From assembly GCA_024695285.1 (NCBI GenBank), contig JAILIM010000060.1, positions 1 through 64,000 of the forward strand: 64,000 nt of DNA, written 5' to 3'. Below the pieces are notes generated by a model. That model was not told the DNA's origin. It searched no databases and worked only from the letters and a program-made list of their open reading frames with translations. The position numbers were made by a program, and so were the translations under genes. Positions 17,679 to 25,367 of this stretch are shown here, piece after piece (positions within the stretch are counted from its first letter, which is position 1; every line of letters starts with the position of its first letter). Source of the DNA: Bacteroidales bacterium. GTDB taxonomy: Bacteria; Bacteroidota; Bacteroidia; Bacteroidales; UBA932.

Positions 17679-18710
17679 ATGTCTAAATACTGGGGCAAAA
17701 ACCGTTTTTATTATATTCTGCGGCCGTATGTGGATTGCACTGCGCGCAGCAGTTTTTCGCGCATCGATGTCGAAGGAAGCGTGCCTGACGACGGACGTGC
17801 CGTGATTTTCGCCCCCAACCACACCAATACGCTGCTGGATCCGCTCGTGCTTCTTCAGCATTTCCCCGGGAAGCCCGTGCTCTTCGGAGCCAGAGCGGAT
17901 ATTTTCAATAAACCTCTGGCGGCAAAACTCCTGCATGCCCTGTATATAGTTCCTCTTGCGCGCGAACGCGACGGCAGAAGCAGCATTGAGAAGAACCTTG
18001 AGGTTTTTCCCATTATCCTTGATGTACTCAAGGACGGCACACCTTTCTGCCTTTTCCCGGAAGGCGGGCACAAGATGAAGCACACCCTGCGTCCCATTCG
18101 CAAGGGAACGCAGCGCCTTGCTTTCAAGAATGCCCTGACCCAGCCTACCTGCGTCGTGCCCGTCGGCCTGGAATACAGCGATTTCCTGACTTTCAGGGGG
18201 CGCTGCAAGATGCGTTTCGGCGAGCCGATAGACGTCAATGAATTCATGGCCGCCCATAAGGACGAGTTGAAGTCCGACCAGTACGGAGCGTTCAGCGACA
18301 TCCTTTGGGAACGTATAGCAGGCCTTATCAACTATATCCCGGAGGACGAGAACTATGAAAAGCGACTGGACGAGACCATGCCCATCCCGCCCAAACCGTG
18401 GTGGCGTATTCCGTTGGCAGTCATAACCTTGCCGTTATTTATCGCCGCAGCGGCCCTGACCCTTCCGATGTGGCTTACAGCCGAGCTTATCTGCTGGCGC
18501 AAGCTGAAGGACAAAGCATTCAGCAACTCCGTGCGTTTTCTCTGCAAGCTTTTCTTGGCGCCCCTGGTGCTGATTCTCTGGGCCGTGCTGGGCTTCTGCT
18601 TCCTGCCGCCTCTGGTGGCTGCGGGCCTGCTGGTTTATTTCCTTTTCTCGTATAGCATTTTCTACGATTGGCTTAATCTTGTTTTATGGAAACACAGACG
18701 ACTATCCTGA
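17679..18710 (+). CDS. Lysophospholipid acyltransferase (PlsC-like), membrane protein
   Basis: 343 aa from ATG 17679 (MSKYWGKNRFYYILRP); the longer frame runs back through the promoter. PlsC-like motifs: NHTNTLLDPLV (His and Asp of the active site, HxNxxxD spacing typical of Bacteroidota members) and FPEGGHKMKHTL. Two hydrophobic stretches near residues 250-275 and 295-330 should anchor it in the inner membrane. Expected to acylate lysophosphatidate or a related lysolipid. Its last 25 bp overlap the next gene. Confidence 0.88.
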   Translation: MSKYWGKNRFYYILRPYVDCTARSSFSRIDVEGSVPDDGRAVIFAPNHTNTLLDPLVLLQHFPGKPVLFGARADIFNKPLAAKLLHALYIVPLARERDGRSSIEKNLEVFPIILDVLKDGTPFCLFPEGGHKMKHTLRPIRKGTQRLAFKNALTQPTCVVPVGLEYSDFLTFRGRCKMRFGEPIDVNEFMAAHKDELKSDQYGAFSDILWERIAGLINYIPEDENYEKRLDETMPIPPKPWWRIPLAVITLPLFIAAAALTLPMWLTAELICWRKLKDKAFSNSVRFLCKLFLAPLVLILWAVLGFCFLPPLVAAGLLVYFLFSYSIFYDWLNLVLWKHRRLS

Positions 18711-20488
18711 CGGTGGATGAACTCCAGAAGTACATCGGTATCAAAGGTCCTTTCGGGAGGCTGATTGCGAAAACTGTCGGAAAGATATTAAGGATCGATG
18801 AGGCTAACCGTGTCCAGAACAAGTATCGTGATTCCTTCGGTCCGGAGTTCTCCCTCCATGTGCTGAATGAAAGCGGAGTGACATGGGAACTGCCTGAGGA
18901 GCAACTTGCGAATATCCCTGCCGAAGGTGGATTCATAACCATTTCCAACCATTCATACGGAAGTGTCGACGGCCTGATACTCAGCCACGTAATCGGTTCC
19001 AGAAGGCCGGACTACAAGATACTGACTACATTTATACTGTCGCTTATCCCAAGCTTGAGGGACAGTTTCCTTGCTGTGGACAACTTCAGCGCCGGAGGTG
19101 CACGGAGCATCAAGGGCATACGCCAGGCCCTGAACCACCTTTCCGAAGACGGGCCCCTCGGCCTTTTCCCTGCCGGAGAAGTCGCCACCTGGCAGAAGAA
19201 AAAGGACCGCACGGCGTCCGGCAAGGGTTGCATAGTTGAAGACAGGCCATGGGCTGACAACATAATCAAGCTTATCCGCCGTTCCGGCATGCCCGTGATT
19301 CCTATCTACTTTGACGGCGGCAACTCCAAGGTCTTCCACCTCCTGGGCCTCATACATCCGCGTCTGCGTACGGTACGCCTTATCCATGAACTGTTCAATA
19401 AGAAAGGCACCTGCGTGAAGGTGCGCATAGGCCGTCCAATCCTGCCGGCAGAGACTGAGAATATGGAGCTGGATGCTTATGGCAAATACCTGCGCAGCCG
19501 CTGCTATGCACTTGAATCCGAATGCAGGGAGGCCCCTGCTCACAAGGGCCTTGAGCACGCGGAGCCGCTGGCACCGGAGACCGACCCTGAAACCGTCCGT
19601 GCCGAAATCGAAAGGATTTCTGACCGCATGCTGTTTGAAAATGCGGGCTACAGGTGTTATCTAACCGGCAGCGCCGACATTCCCGTGATCATGGCGGAAC
19701 TGGCGCGGCTTCGCGAAAAGACATTCAGGGCCGTCGGGGAAGGCACCGGAAAGGCCTTCGACACCGACGAGTACGACAAATACTACCACCACCTCATCCT
19801 CTGGCATGTCGCCGATAACTGCATAGCCGGTGCCTATCGCATTGGCGTTGGAAGCGAAATCATGGCCATGCCCTGCGGCGTTTCAGGCTTTTACACCACA
19901 TCCCTTTTCAAGTTCAAGCCGGGATACGATGACATGCTGCGCGAGACGGTTGAACTGGGACGCAGTTTCGTGGTGGAAAAGTATCAGTGTGAGTTTCTCC
20001 CTCTCCGCCTCCTGCTGACCGGCATCATTTACACTTTGCTCAAGTTCCCGGAGATTAAGTACCTGATAGGCCCCGTCAGCCTCAGTTCAAGCTATCCCGA
20101 TCTGTACAAGAGCCTGATAGTCAGGTTCTTCATGCAAAACTACCGGGCTCCGGAGAAAGACCGTTACGCTGAGCCCGTGCACCCTCTGAAGGAGAATTAC
20201 CTCAGGGTGGATCCCGATGCTCTGCTCGCATCCGTTGGCAATGCCGATGCCCTTGACAAGCTGCTGTCAAACATGTCCGGCGGCGCCTGGCGGCTTCCTC
20301 CGCTGATGCGCGCCTATGTGAGCTGGGGCGCCCGGTTCGTGTGCTTCAACGTGGATCCCGACTTCAACGACAGCGTGGACGGACTTATCCATTCAAGGCT
20401 GTGCGATATTCCTGAGGTTATGATAAAACTGCTCTTACGTTCCGTGGAGAAGGAAGAGCTTGAAAGAATTATAAGTCGATTCAAATAG
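18686..20488 (+). CDS. OlsF-like bifunctional acyltransferase (PlsC-like + GNAT N-acyltransferase)
   Basis: 600 aa in two domains. Residues about 60-270 are a second PlsC-like O-acyltransferase (ISNHSYGSVDGLILSH; GLFPAGEVATW). Residues about 320-560 match the OlsB/GlsB-type GNAT domain (FRAVGEGTGKAFDTDEYDKYY, then AGAYRIGVG and LGRSFVVEKYQ). This order is that of OlsF, which makes ornithine-type lipids by N- then O-acylation; in Bacteroides the equivalent activities (GlsB, GlsA) make glycine lipids. The amino acid used here cannot be told. Overlap with the previous gene implies coupled translation. Confidence 0.82.
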   Translation: METQTTILTVDELQKYIGIKGPFGRLIAKTVGKILRIDEANRVQNKYRDSFGPEFSLHVLNESGVTWELPEEQLANIPAEGGFITISNHSYGSVDGLILSHVIGSRRPDYKILTTFILSLIPSLRDSFLAVDNFSAGGARSIKGIRQALNHLSEDGPLGLFPAGEVATWQKKKDRTASGKGCIVEDRPWADNIIKLIRRSGMPVIPIYFDGGNSKVFHLLGLIHPRLRTVRLIHELFNKKGTCVKVRIGRPILPAETENMELDAYGKYLRSRCYALESECREAPAHKGLEHAEPLAPETDPETVRAEIERISDRMLFENAGYRCYLTGSADIPVIMAELARLREKTFRAVGEGTGKAFDTDEYDKYYHHLILWHVADNCIAGAYRIGVGSEIMAMPCGVSGFYTTSLFKFKPGYDDMLRETVELGRSFVVEKYQCEFLPLRLLLTGIIYTLLKFPEIKYLIGPVSLSSSYPDLYKSLIVRFFMQNYRAPEKDRYAEPVHPLKENYLRVDPDALLASVGNADALDKLLSNMSGGAWRLPPLMRAYVSWGARFVCFNVDPDFNDSVDGLIHSRLCDIPEVMIKLLLRSVEKEELERIISRFK

Positions 20489-20496
20489 GCTGCCCG

Positions 20497-21825
20497 CTAC
20501 AAGAGCACGTCGCCGGTCCGGTAGTCCGGCCGGGTGGCGTAGTTGTAGTCTTCGCAGACTATCCTCACAGCATCCTTGACGAGTGCACGGGGGTTCATAG
20601 GCAGCCTCCCGTTCCTGACTCCTATGTACTGCAGCGGCATGTACTGGTGCAGCAGGCCCATGGGTATGCCAGCGCCTTCCAGGTTGGCGAAAAGTTTCGC
20701 CATGGCGGCCTCGATGCGGGCGTCAGGCATATAGTAGCGGCTGCGGTCGGAGTAGCTGTAGGCACGCTTGAGAGCCTGCTCCTTGGGGGTGCCGTGGTAA
20801 TATTTCTGCCAGTTTTTCGGATTCTCCAGCATCACCTGTTCGACCACTTCGATGTAGTTTGAGCGCTTTGAGGGGTCGTCTATGAGTTCGGACTCGATGT
20901 GGCAGAGGGCGAAAAGGGCTTCACGGGCGGCGAAGGTGAGGGCGGGACCGACCTTGAGTATGCCCACGCCGTCCTCGACCATCTGCCTGAGGGCCTGCGG
21001 AGTCTGGTAGTCGGTGGAGTGGCCTTCGAACATCAGTTCGGGGAAGACTTTGAGCCTGTCGCAGAGGGCTTTGGCGTCGCTGCGGTTGTAGAAATGGACG
21101 TCGGCGTCACCGAACTCCACGCCCGGCTGCACCACCACTGCGATGACGTATTTCCAGAGTCCGTCGAGGCCGTGCCCGGCGAAGACCTGCTTGTAGGCGC
21201 TGACGGTTGCCGCGAAGGCGTCCGGGTCCGTGACCTGCATCTCTTCCTTCTCCTGCGCGCCGCCGGGGATGGGAACTTCGCTGCCTATTATGAACACAGG
21301 GTGGACTGCGTCAGGGTTCTGTTTATGGAGTTCCTGCCAGGCATCCTCGGCGACACTCATCAGCTCGGCGCCGCGGCGGGCGATGGTGAAGTCGCTAAGG
21401 GGGGCGTTGCGGTCGTCGTCGGCCACGCGCATGCTGGTGTCGAGGTGGATCTTGGTGTAGCCTGCGGCTGCATACTGGCGCACCATCTCCTTGGCGTTCT
21501 CCATCGCCTCGGCTTCCGGCTGTCCCTGGAAGGGCTGCGGGCCGAGATGGTCGCCTGCGAGGATTATCTTTGCGCGGTCGAAGCCGATGCGGTCGGCTAT
21601 GCGCCAGACGTAGTCGCGGTAGTCGGCCGGTTTCATGCCGGTGTAGCCGCCGAACTGGTTGACCTGGTTGCTGGTGGCTTCGATGAGCACGCTGTCGCCG
21701 AAACGCTTCGCCTGCTCGAGCACACCTTCAATAACTATTTCATTCGCGGTGCAATAAGAGGGAATACCGGCCGGCACCCCCTCTCTGCGGAGCGCGATGA
21801 TGTTCATCATCGGATTCTGTGTCAT
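20497..21825 (-). CDS. GatZ/KbaZ-like tagatose-bisphosphate aldolase non-catalytic subunit
   Basis: 442 aa from the ATG at 21825, which overlaps the upstream stop as TAATG; an ATG five codons earlier is less likely. Conserved family segments: GIPSYCTANEIVIEGVLEQA, LIEATSNQVNQFGGYTGM, AGDHLGPQPFQ and FEGHSTDYQTP. GatZ/KbaZ chaperones or activates the class II aldolase GatY/KbaY; no such aldolase gene is in the window, so it may act elsewhere or in a different reaction. Coupled with the AraM-like dehydrogenase. Confidence 0.85.
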   Translation of the reverse strand: MTQNPMMNIIALRREGVPAGIPSYCTANEIVIEGVLEQAKRFGDSVLIEATSNQVNQFGGYTGMKPADYRDYVWRIADRIGFDRAKIILAGDHLGPQPFQGQPEAEAMENAKEMVRQYAAAGYTKIHLDTSMRVADDDRNAPLSDFTIARRGAELMSVAEDAWQELHKQNPDAVHPVFIIGSEVPIPGGAQEKEEMQVTDPDAFAATVSAYKQVFAGHGLDGLWKYVIAVVVQPGVEFGDADVHFYNRSDAKALCDRLKVFPELMFEGHSTDYQTPQALRQMVEDGVGILKVGPALTFAAREALFALCHIESELIDDPSKRSNYIEVVEQVMLENPKNWQKYYHGTPKEQALKRAYSYSDRSRYYMPDARIEAAMAKLFANLEGAGIPMGLLHQYMPLQYIGVRNGRLPMNPRALVKDAVRIVCEDYNYATRPDYRTGDVLL

Positions 21826-23171
21826 TACTTTATCTCCCAAACACCTCCCTTGCCGAAGACTTTGTCCATTAGTTCATCGTAGAAGCAGCCGCGCTTTGCA
21901 AGGTCGAGGAGGTTGATTCTCCAGCGCATAAGCTGCACATAATCGGTGATTTTGCGTAGGTCTGCACGGGTTGCTCCGATTTCTTCGGGAGTGGTCGGGG
22001 CCCCGGCGCGCTTGAACATGTCGCGCATCTTCTCGAAGCTCCAGACCTGGGCCTGCAGTTTCTTCTTGAGCTCGGGCCAGTTGTCCTTGACCTTTTGCAG
22101 CTGCACGCGGACTTCCTCCTTGGGCTGCCACTTCTTGGTGATTTCTTCGTAACCGAGGGTGGGGACGGGGAAATCGGCGTAGATCTTGTAGGCGCGCTCC
22201 TGCTCTTCCTCGAGGCTCGGCCAGGCTTCGACGCACTTGTCGACGTCGAGCTTGCTGAGGTCCATTTCGAAGAGGGCGTCGAAGAAGGCGCAGAGGGTCA
22301 GTTCACCGATGGCGACCTGGAAGCCGTGGGAAACGGGGCGGCCGTTGTTGGTGTGGTGGGTCATGTCCCAGTAGTGACCGTAGAGGTGCTCGGCGCAGGA
22401 TGCGGGGCGGCTCGAACCGGCCACTTCCATGCCGATGCCGGCGAGGGTGAGGCCGAGGAAGAGCTTCTCGATGGCTTCGGGTTTGCCGTTGCGGACGCCT
22501 TCAGGGTCGTCCAGCATATCCTTCAGGGAGTCCTGGGTGATGTGCCAGCTCGGCGGGTCTATGGGTTCGGTGCCGAAGAGGTCGGCGATCATCCATTCGG
22601 CTCCGGAAGTCACCTTTGCGGCGAGGTCGGCATAGCCGGCGGCGGACAGGAACCAGGGAGCGGATCCGAGGACCTTGGAATCGGCCACGATCACGAGGGG
22701 GGCGTTGGACTTGATGTTTATCTTGGCGCCGCGCTCGTCGTTGACGATGGCGGATGATGAAGTGTAGCCGTCCACGGAGGCGGTTGTGGCCACGCAGATG
22801 TACTGCTGGTTGTGGCGGAAGGAGCCGAGCTTCGCGAGGTCGTTGATCACGCCTGCGCCCACGGCTACCAGGATGCCCTTCTCGTCTTCAATCACCTTGT
22901 CCACCATCTCCACGTATTTCCAGTCGGGGTGGAAGCGGTCGTCGGTGATGATGAAGGTGGTGGCGGGGACGCCGGCCTTCGCCAGTTCGTAGAAGACGCG
23001 CTCGCCGGCGACTTTCCACGTGATCTTATCAGCGAAGACTATGGCCTTCTGCCCAGGGAAAAACTTGTTGAACAGGCCTGGTACACGGTCCAGGATGTCC
23101 TCTCCGAACTCCAGCGCCTTGGTTGCGACGGAGACTTCGAGGGCTTGTGCGATAACTTTTTGTGTATCCAT
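21825..23171 (-). CDS. AraM-like sn-glycerol-1-phosphate dehydrogenase
   Basis: 448 aa. Glycerol-1-phosphate dehydrogenase/AraM family: VAVGAGVINDLAKLGSF (NAD-binding Gly-rich loop), TTASVDGYTSSSAIV with the metal-ligand Asp, then SSRPASCAEHLYGHYW and NGRPVSHGFQVAIGE with the two metal-ligand His residues. The C-terminal extension beyond residue 370 is longer than in Bacillus AraM (about 394 aa). It reduces dihydroxyacetone phosphate to glycerol-1-phosphate in known members; a sugar-phosphate substrate is possible given the GatZ-like partner. Confidence 0.82.
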   Translation of the reverse strand: MDTQKVIAQALEVSVATKALEFGEDILDRVPGLFNKFFPGQKAIVFADKITWKVAGERVFYELAKAGVPATTFIITDDRFHPDWKYVEMVDKVIEDEKGILVAVGAGVINDLAKLGSFRHNQQYICVATTASVDGYTSSSAIVNDERGAKINIKSNAPLVIVADSKVLGSAPWFLSAAGYADLAAKVTSGAEWMIADLFGTEPIDPPSWHITQDSLKDMLDDPEGVRNGKPEAIEKLFLGLTLAGIGMEVAGSSRPASCAEHLYGHYWDMTHHTNNGRPVSHGFQVAIGELTLCAFFDALFEMDLSKLDVDKCVEAWPSLEEEQERAYKIYADFPVPTLGYEEITKKWQPKEEVRVQLQKVKDNWPELKKKLQAQVWSFEKMRDMFKRAGAPTTPEEIGATRADLRKITDYVQLMRWRINLLDLAKRGCFYDELMDKVFGKGGVWEIK

Positions 23172-23244
23172 AAGTTTATGTTGTTGTTATTTGTTTCCAA
23201 CCTATAAAAGTAGCGTTTTTTCCGGTCAACTCAAAATAATTTTC

Positions 23245-23252
23245 TATCTTTG
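23245..23252 (+). promoter_or_regulatory. -7 promoter box of tRNA-Gln
   Basis: TATCTTTG fits TAnnTTTG and lies 9 bp before the mature tRNA 5' end. No good TTTG is found at -33; the region there is T-rich. Confidence 0.55.
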
Positions 23253-23261
23253 CACCGGAAT

Positions 23262-23332
23262 TGAGGTATGGTGTAATGGTAGCACTACAGATTTTGGTTC
23301 TGTCTGCCCAGGTTCGAATCCTGGTACCTCAA
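23262..23332 (+). tRNA. tRNA-Gln (anticodon TTG)
   Basis: Acceptor arms TGAGGTA (23262-23268) and TACCTCA (23325-23331) pair fully; discriminator A at 23332. The anticodon arm is ACAGA-TTTTGGT-TCTGT with TTG at the anticodon positions. The T arm contains GGTTCGAATCC. CCA is not encoded in full (CA follows by chance). Confidence 0.95.
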
Positions 23333-23372
23333 CAGAAAAAGCGGCCGAGAGCCGCTTTTTCTGTTGAGGTAC
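23324..23372 (+). terminator. Terminator-like 22-bp inverted repeat that includes the tRNA-Gln 3' end
   Basis: The arms 23324-23345 and 23351-23372 are perfectly complementary, loop CGAGA. The inner part, GCGGC/GCCGC followed by TTTTT (23356-23360), is an ordinary intrinsic terminator. Unusually, the arms continue through TTTTTCTGTTGAGGTAC, the exact reverse complement of the tRNA acceptor 3' strand, so the hairpin could compete with acceptor-stem folding. Confidence 0.8.
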
Positions 23373-23470
23373 AGCCTGACAGCGGTCAGGCTGTACCTAC
23401 CATCCCCCTGCACCCCCAGGGGACGGGGGGCGTTCCCCCCCGACACCCCCTGACGAGGCCTACGGCCTGA
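23367..23470 (+). repeat. GC-rich repeat, copy 2, preceded by a 14-bp perfect hairpin
   Basis: AGGTACAGCCTGAC (23367-23380) and GTCAGGCTGTACCT (23385-23398) form a perfect hairpin with loop AGCG. Directly after it comes the core, ATCCCCCTGCACCCCCAGGG onward, the GGGGGG/CCCCCC hairpin and ACCCCCTGACGAGGCC, ending near TACGGCCTGA (23470). The core is nearly identical to copy 1 (9274-9322) and copy 3 (24661-24725, reversed). Confidence 0.85.
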
Positions 23471-23528
23471 AAGTCGTCACAAACAGCAAATGATACCCAA
23501 TCATCCCCTCTGCACCCCTATATATCGA

Positions 23529-25367
23529 TTAGGATTTCTTGCGGAAGAACTGGGATTTCTGCTGGCGCTTGCGCTCGGGATCGCGTTCCACGAAGACGGG
23601 CTTCATGGTGCGGGGGTCAATGCCGGTGTAGAACATCACGGAAGACGTGGTCATAGGTGTGGGCATGAAGTCCTGGACCTGGTCCATCCAGATGCCTTTC
23701 AGGGCGGGATGGTGGGCAAGGTCCTGCATGTCCTTCAGGGTGCAGCCAGGGTGGGATGAGATGAAATACGGCACGAGTTCCACGTGGGTTCCGTTCCTGC
23801 GGTTTATGCCGTCGAACTCTTTTCGCAGGCGTTCGAACAGCCGGAACGAGGGTTTGGCCATGTAGCCGAGCACCTTGTCGGACGTGTGTTCCGGGGCCAC
23901 TTTCATACGGCCTGATGTGTGCTTCAGCATTACGGTCTCCAGATACGGGCACGAAGTCTTGTCCACGAAGCCTTTTTCGTCCAGGAAGAGGTCGTAGCGT
24001 ATGCCGCTGCCTATGTATGAGTGGCGTACGCCCTTGACGGAATCGATGCGCTCATAAAGTCGCAGGAGCCGCTCGTGGGAGCGGTCCAGATTCACGCAGG
24101 GAGCCGGGTACAGGCAGGATTTGCGGCGGCACTTCTCGCAGCGGCTGCGGTCCATGCCTGTCATGCCGTACATGTTTGCGGTGGGGGCGCCGACGTCGGA
24201 GATGTTGCCGTGGAATTCGGGCATTGCGGCCAGTTTGCGGACTTCCTTCAGTATGCTTTCCTCGCTGCGGCTCTGGATGAATTTGCCCTGGTGGGCGGCT
24301 ATAGTGCAGAAGTTGCAGCCGCCGAAGCAGCCCCGGTGGGTGATGATGCTGTCTTTGATCATGTCGTAGGCGGGGATGCGTTTGCCTTTGTAGCGGGGGT
24401 GCGGGAATTTGGTGAAGGGGAGGTCCCAGAAGGAGTCCATTTCTTCGGTGGTGGAGGGCTCGCAGGTGGGGTTGACCTGAACGTAGCCGTTGCCGACTGG
24501 CTCTATGAGCACCGGGGGATGGAGCATGTTGGCGTAGATTTCTATATGATGGAAATTCTCCGCAAATGCCCGCTGATCCTTACAGCACTCTTCGTATGAA
24601 TGGAGTACGAACGGATCCGCTGCGCTGGCAGGCTCCGCTCCGCCGTTCTTTCTTGAGTTATGGAGCGAAGCGACGCAGGGGGTTTCGGGGGGAACGCCCC
24701 CCGTCCCCTGGGGGTGCAGGGGGATAGTAGTTGGTATTTTTCCGGATCGGAAAAATGCCAGCTGCGGGAGCCGCTCGATCTGGCGTCGGCTCCAGCCGCG
24801 CTCGATTGAGCGGGTCAAAAGCAGCATGGGGGTCTCGCCCATGCCGTAGCAGAGCCAGTCGGCGCCGCTGTCGACGAGGATGGATGGCATCAGGCGGTTG
24901 TCCCAGTAGTCGTAGTGGGTCAGGCGTCGCAGGGAGGCTTCGACGCCGCCGATGACCACGGGGACGTCGGGCCAGAGCTGCTTGAGGATGCGAGTGTAGA
25001 CGGTCACGGCGCGGTCGGGGCGCTGGCCGGCGCGGCCCTCGGGGGTGTAGGCGTCGTCGTGGCGTAGGCGCTTGGCCGCGGTGTAATGGTTCACCATGGA
25101 ATCCATGGCACCGGCGTTGACCGCGAAATACAGGCGGGGGGCACCCAGCTTGCGGAAGTCCCGCAGATCGTCACGCCAGTTGGGCTGGGGGACCACCGCA
25201 ACCCTGTAGCCAGCCTTCTGAAGCCAGCGGGATATGCAGGCGGTACCGAAACTCGGATGGTCCACAAAGGCGTCGCCCGTGAAGAAGATGACGTCGATGT
25301 AGTCCCATCCGAGAGACTGGACTTCCTTGACGGAAGTCGGGAACATATAGTCCTGGGCCGGAATCAC
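23529..25367 (-). CDS. YgiQ-family (UPF0313) radical SAM protein with in-frame repeat insertion
   Basis: 612 aa. GTG start overlapping the argS stop by 4 bp. Family landmarks: FFTGDAFVDHPSFGTA near residue 30, PVVIGGVEASLRRLTHYDYWD, and the radical SAM cluster motif RGCFGGCNFC near residue 344; the C-terminus is Lys/Arg-rich. The reaction catalysed by YgiQ proteins is not established. Residues about 204-255 are encoded by the GC-rich repeat and flank (TIPLHPQGTGGVPPETP and what follows), placed just before the conserved HSYEECCKDQRAFAENF segment, so the frame has survived the insertion. Confidence 0.9.
   Translation of the reverse strand: MIPAQDYMFPTSVKEVQSLGWDYIDVIFFTGDAFVDHPSFGTACISRWLQKAGYRVAVVPQPNWRDDLRDFRKLGAPRLYFAVNAGAMDSMVNHYTAAKRLRHDDAYTPEGRAGQRPDRAVTVYTRILKQLWPDVPVVIGGVEASLRRLTHYDYWDNRLMPSILVDSGADWLCYGMGETPMLLLTRSIERGWSRRQIERLPQLAFFRSGKIPTTIPLHPQGTGGVPPETPCVASLHNSRKNGGAEPASAADPFVLHSYEECCKDQRAFAENFHHIEIYANMLHPPVLIEPVGNGYVQVNPTCEPSTTEEMDSFWDLPFTKFPHPRYKGKRIPAYDMIKDSIITHRGCFGGCNFCTIAAHQGKFIQSRSEESILKEVRKLAAMPEFHGNISDVGAPTANMYGMTGMDRSRCEKCRRKSCLYPAPCVNLDRSHERLLRLYERIDSVKGVRHSYIGSGIRYDLFLDEKGFVDKTSCPYLETVMLKHTSGRMKVAPEHTSDKVLGYMAKPSFRLFERLRKEFDGINRRNGTHVELVPYFISSHPGCTLKDMQDLAHHPALKGIWMDQVQDFMPTPMTTSSVMFYTGIDPRTMKPVFVERDPERKRQQKSQFFRKKS
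24655..24759 (-). repeat. GC-rich repeat, copy 3, inside and in frame with the ygiQ-like gene
   Basis: On the minus strand a hairpin GGCATTTTTCCG (24759-24748) / CGGAAAAATACC (24744-24733), one mismatch, loop ATC, is followed by AACTACT and the repeat core from ATCCCCCTGCACCCCCAGGG to CCCCCTGCGTCGCTTCGCTC. Translation gives IPLHPQGTGGVPPETPCVAS without a stop. The other frames contribute nothing recognisable. Related to copies at 9274 and 23401. Confidence 0.9.
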
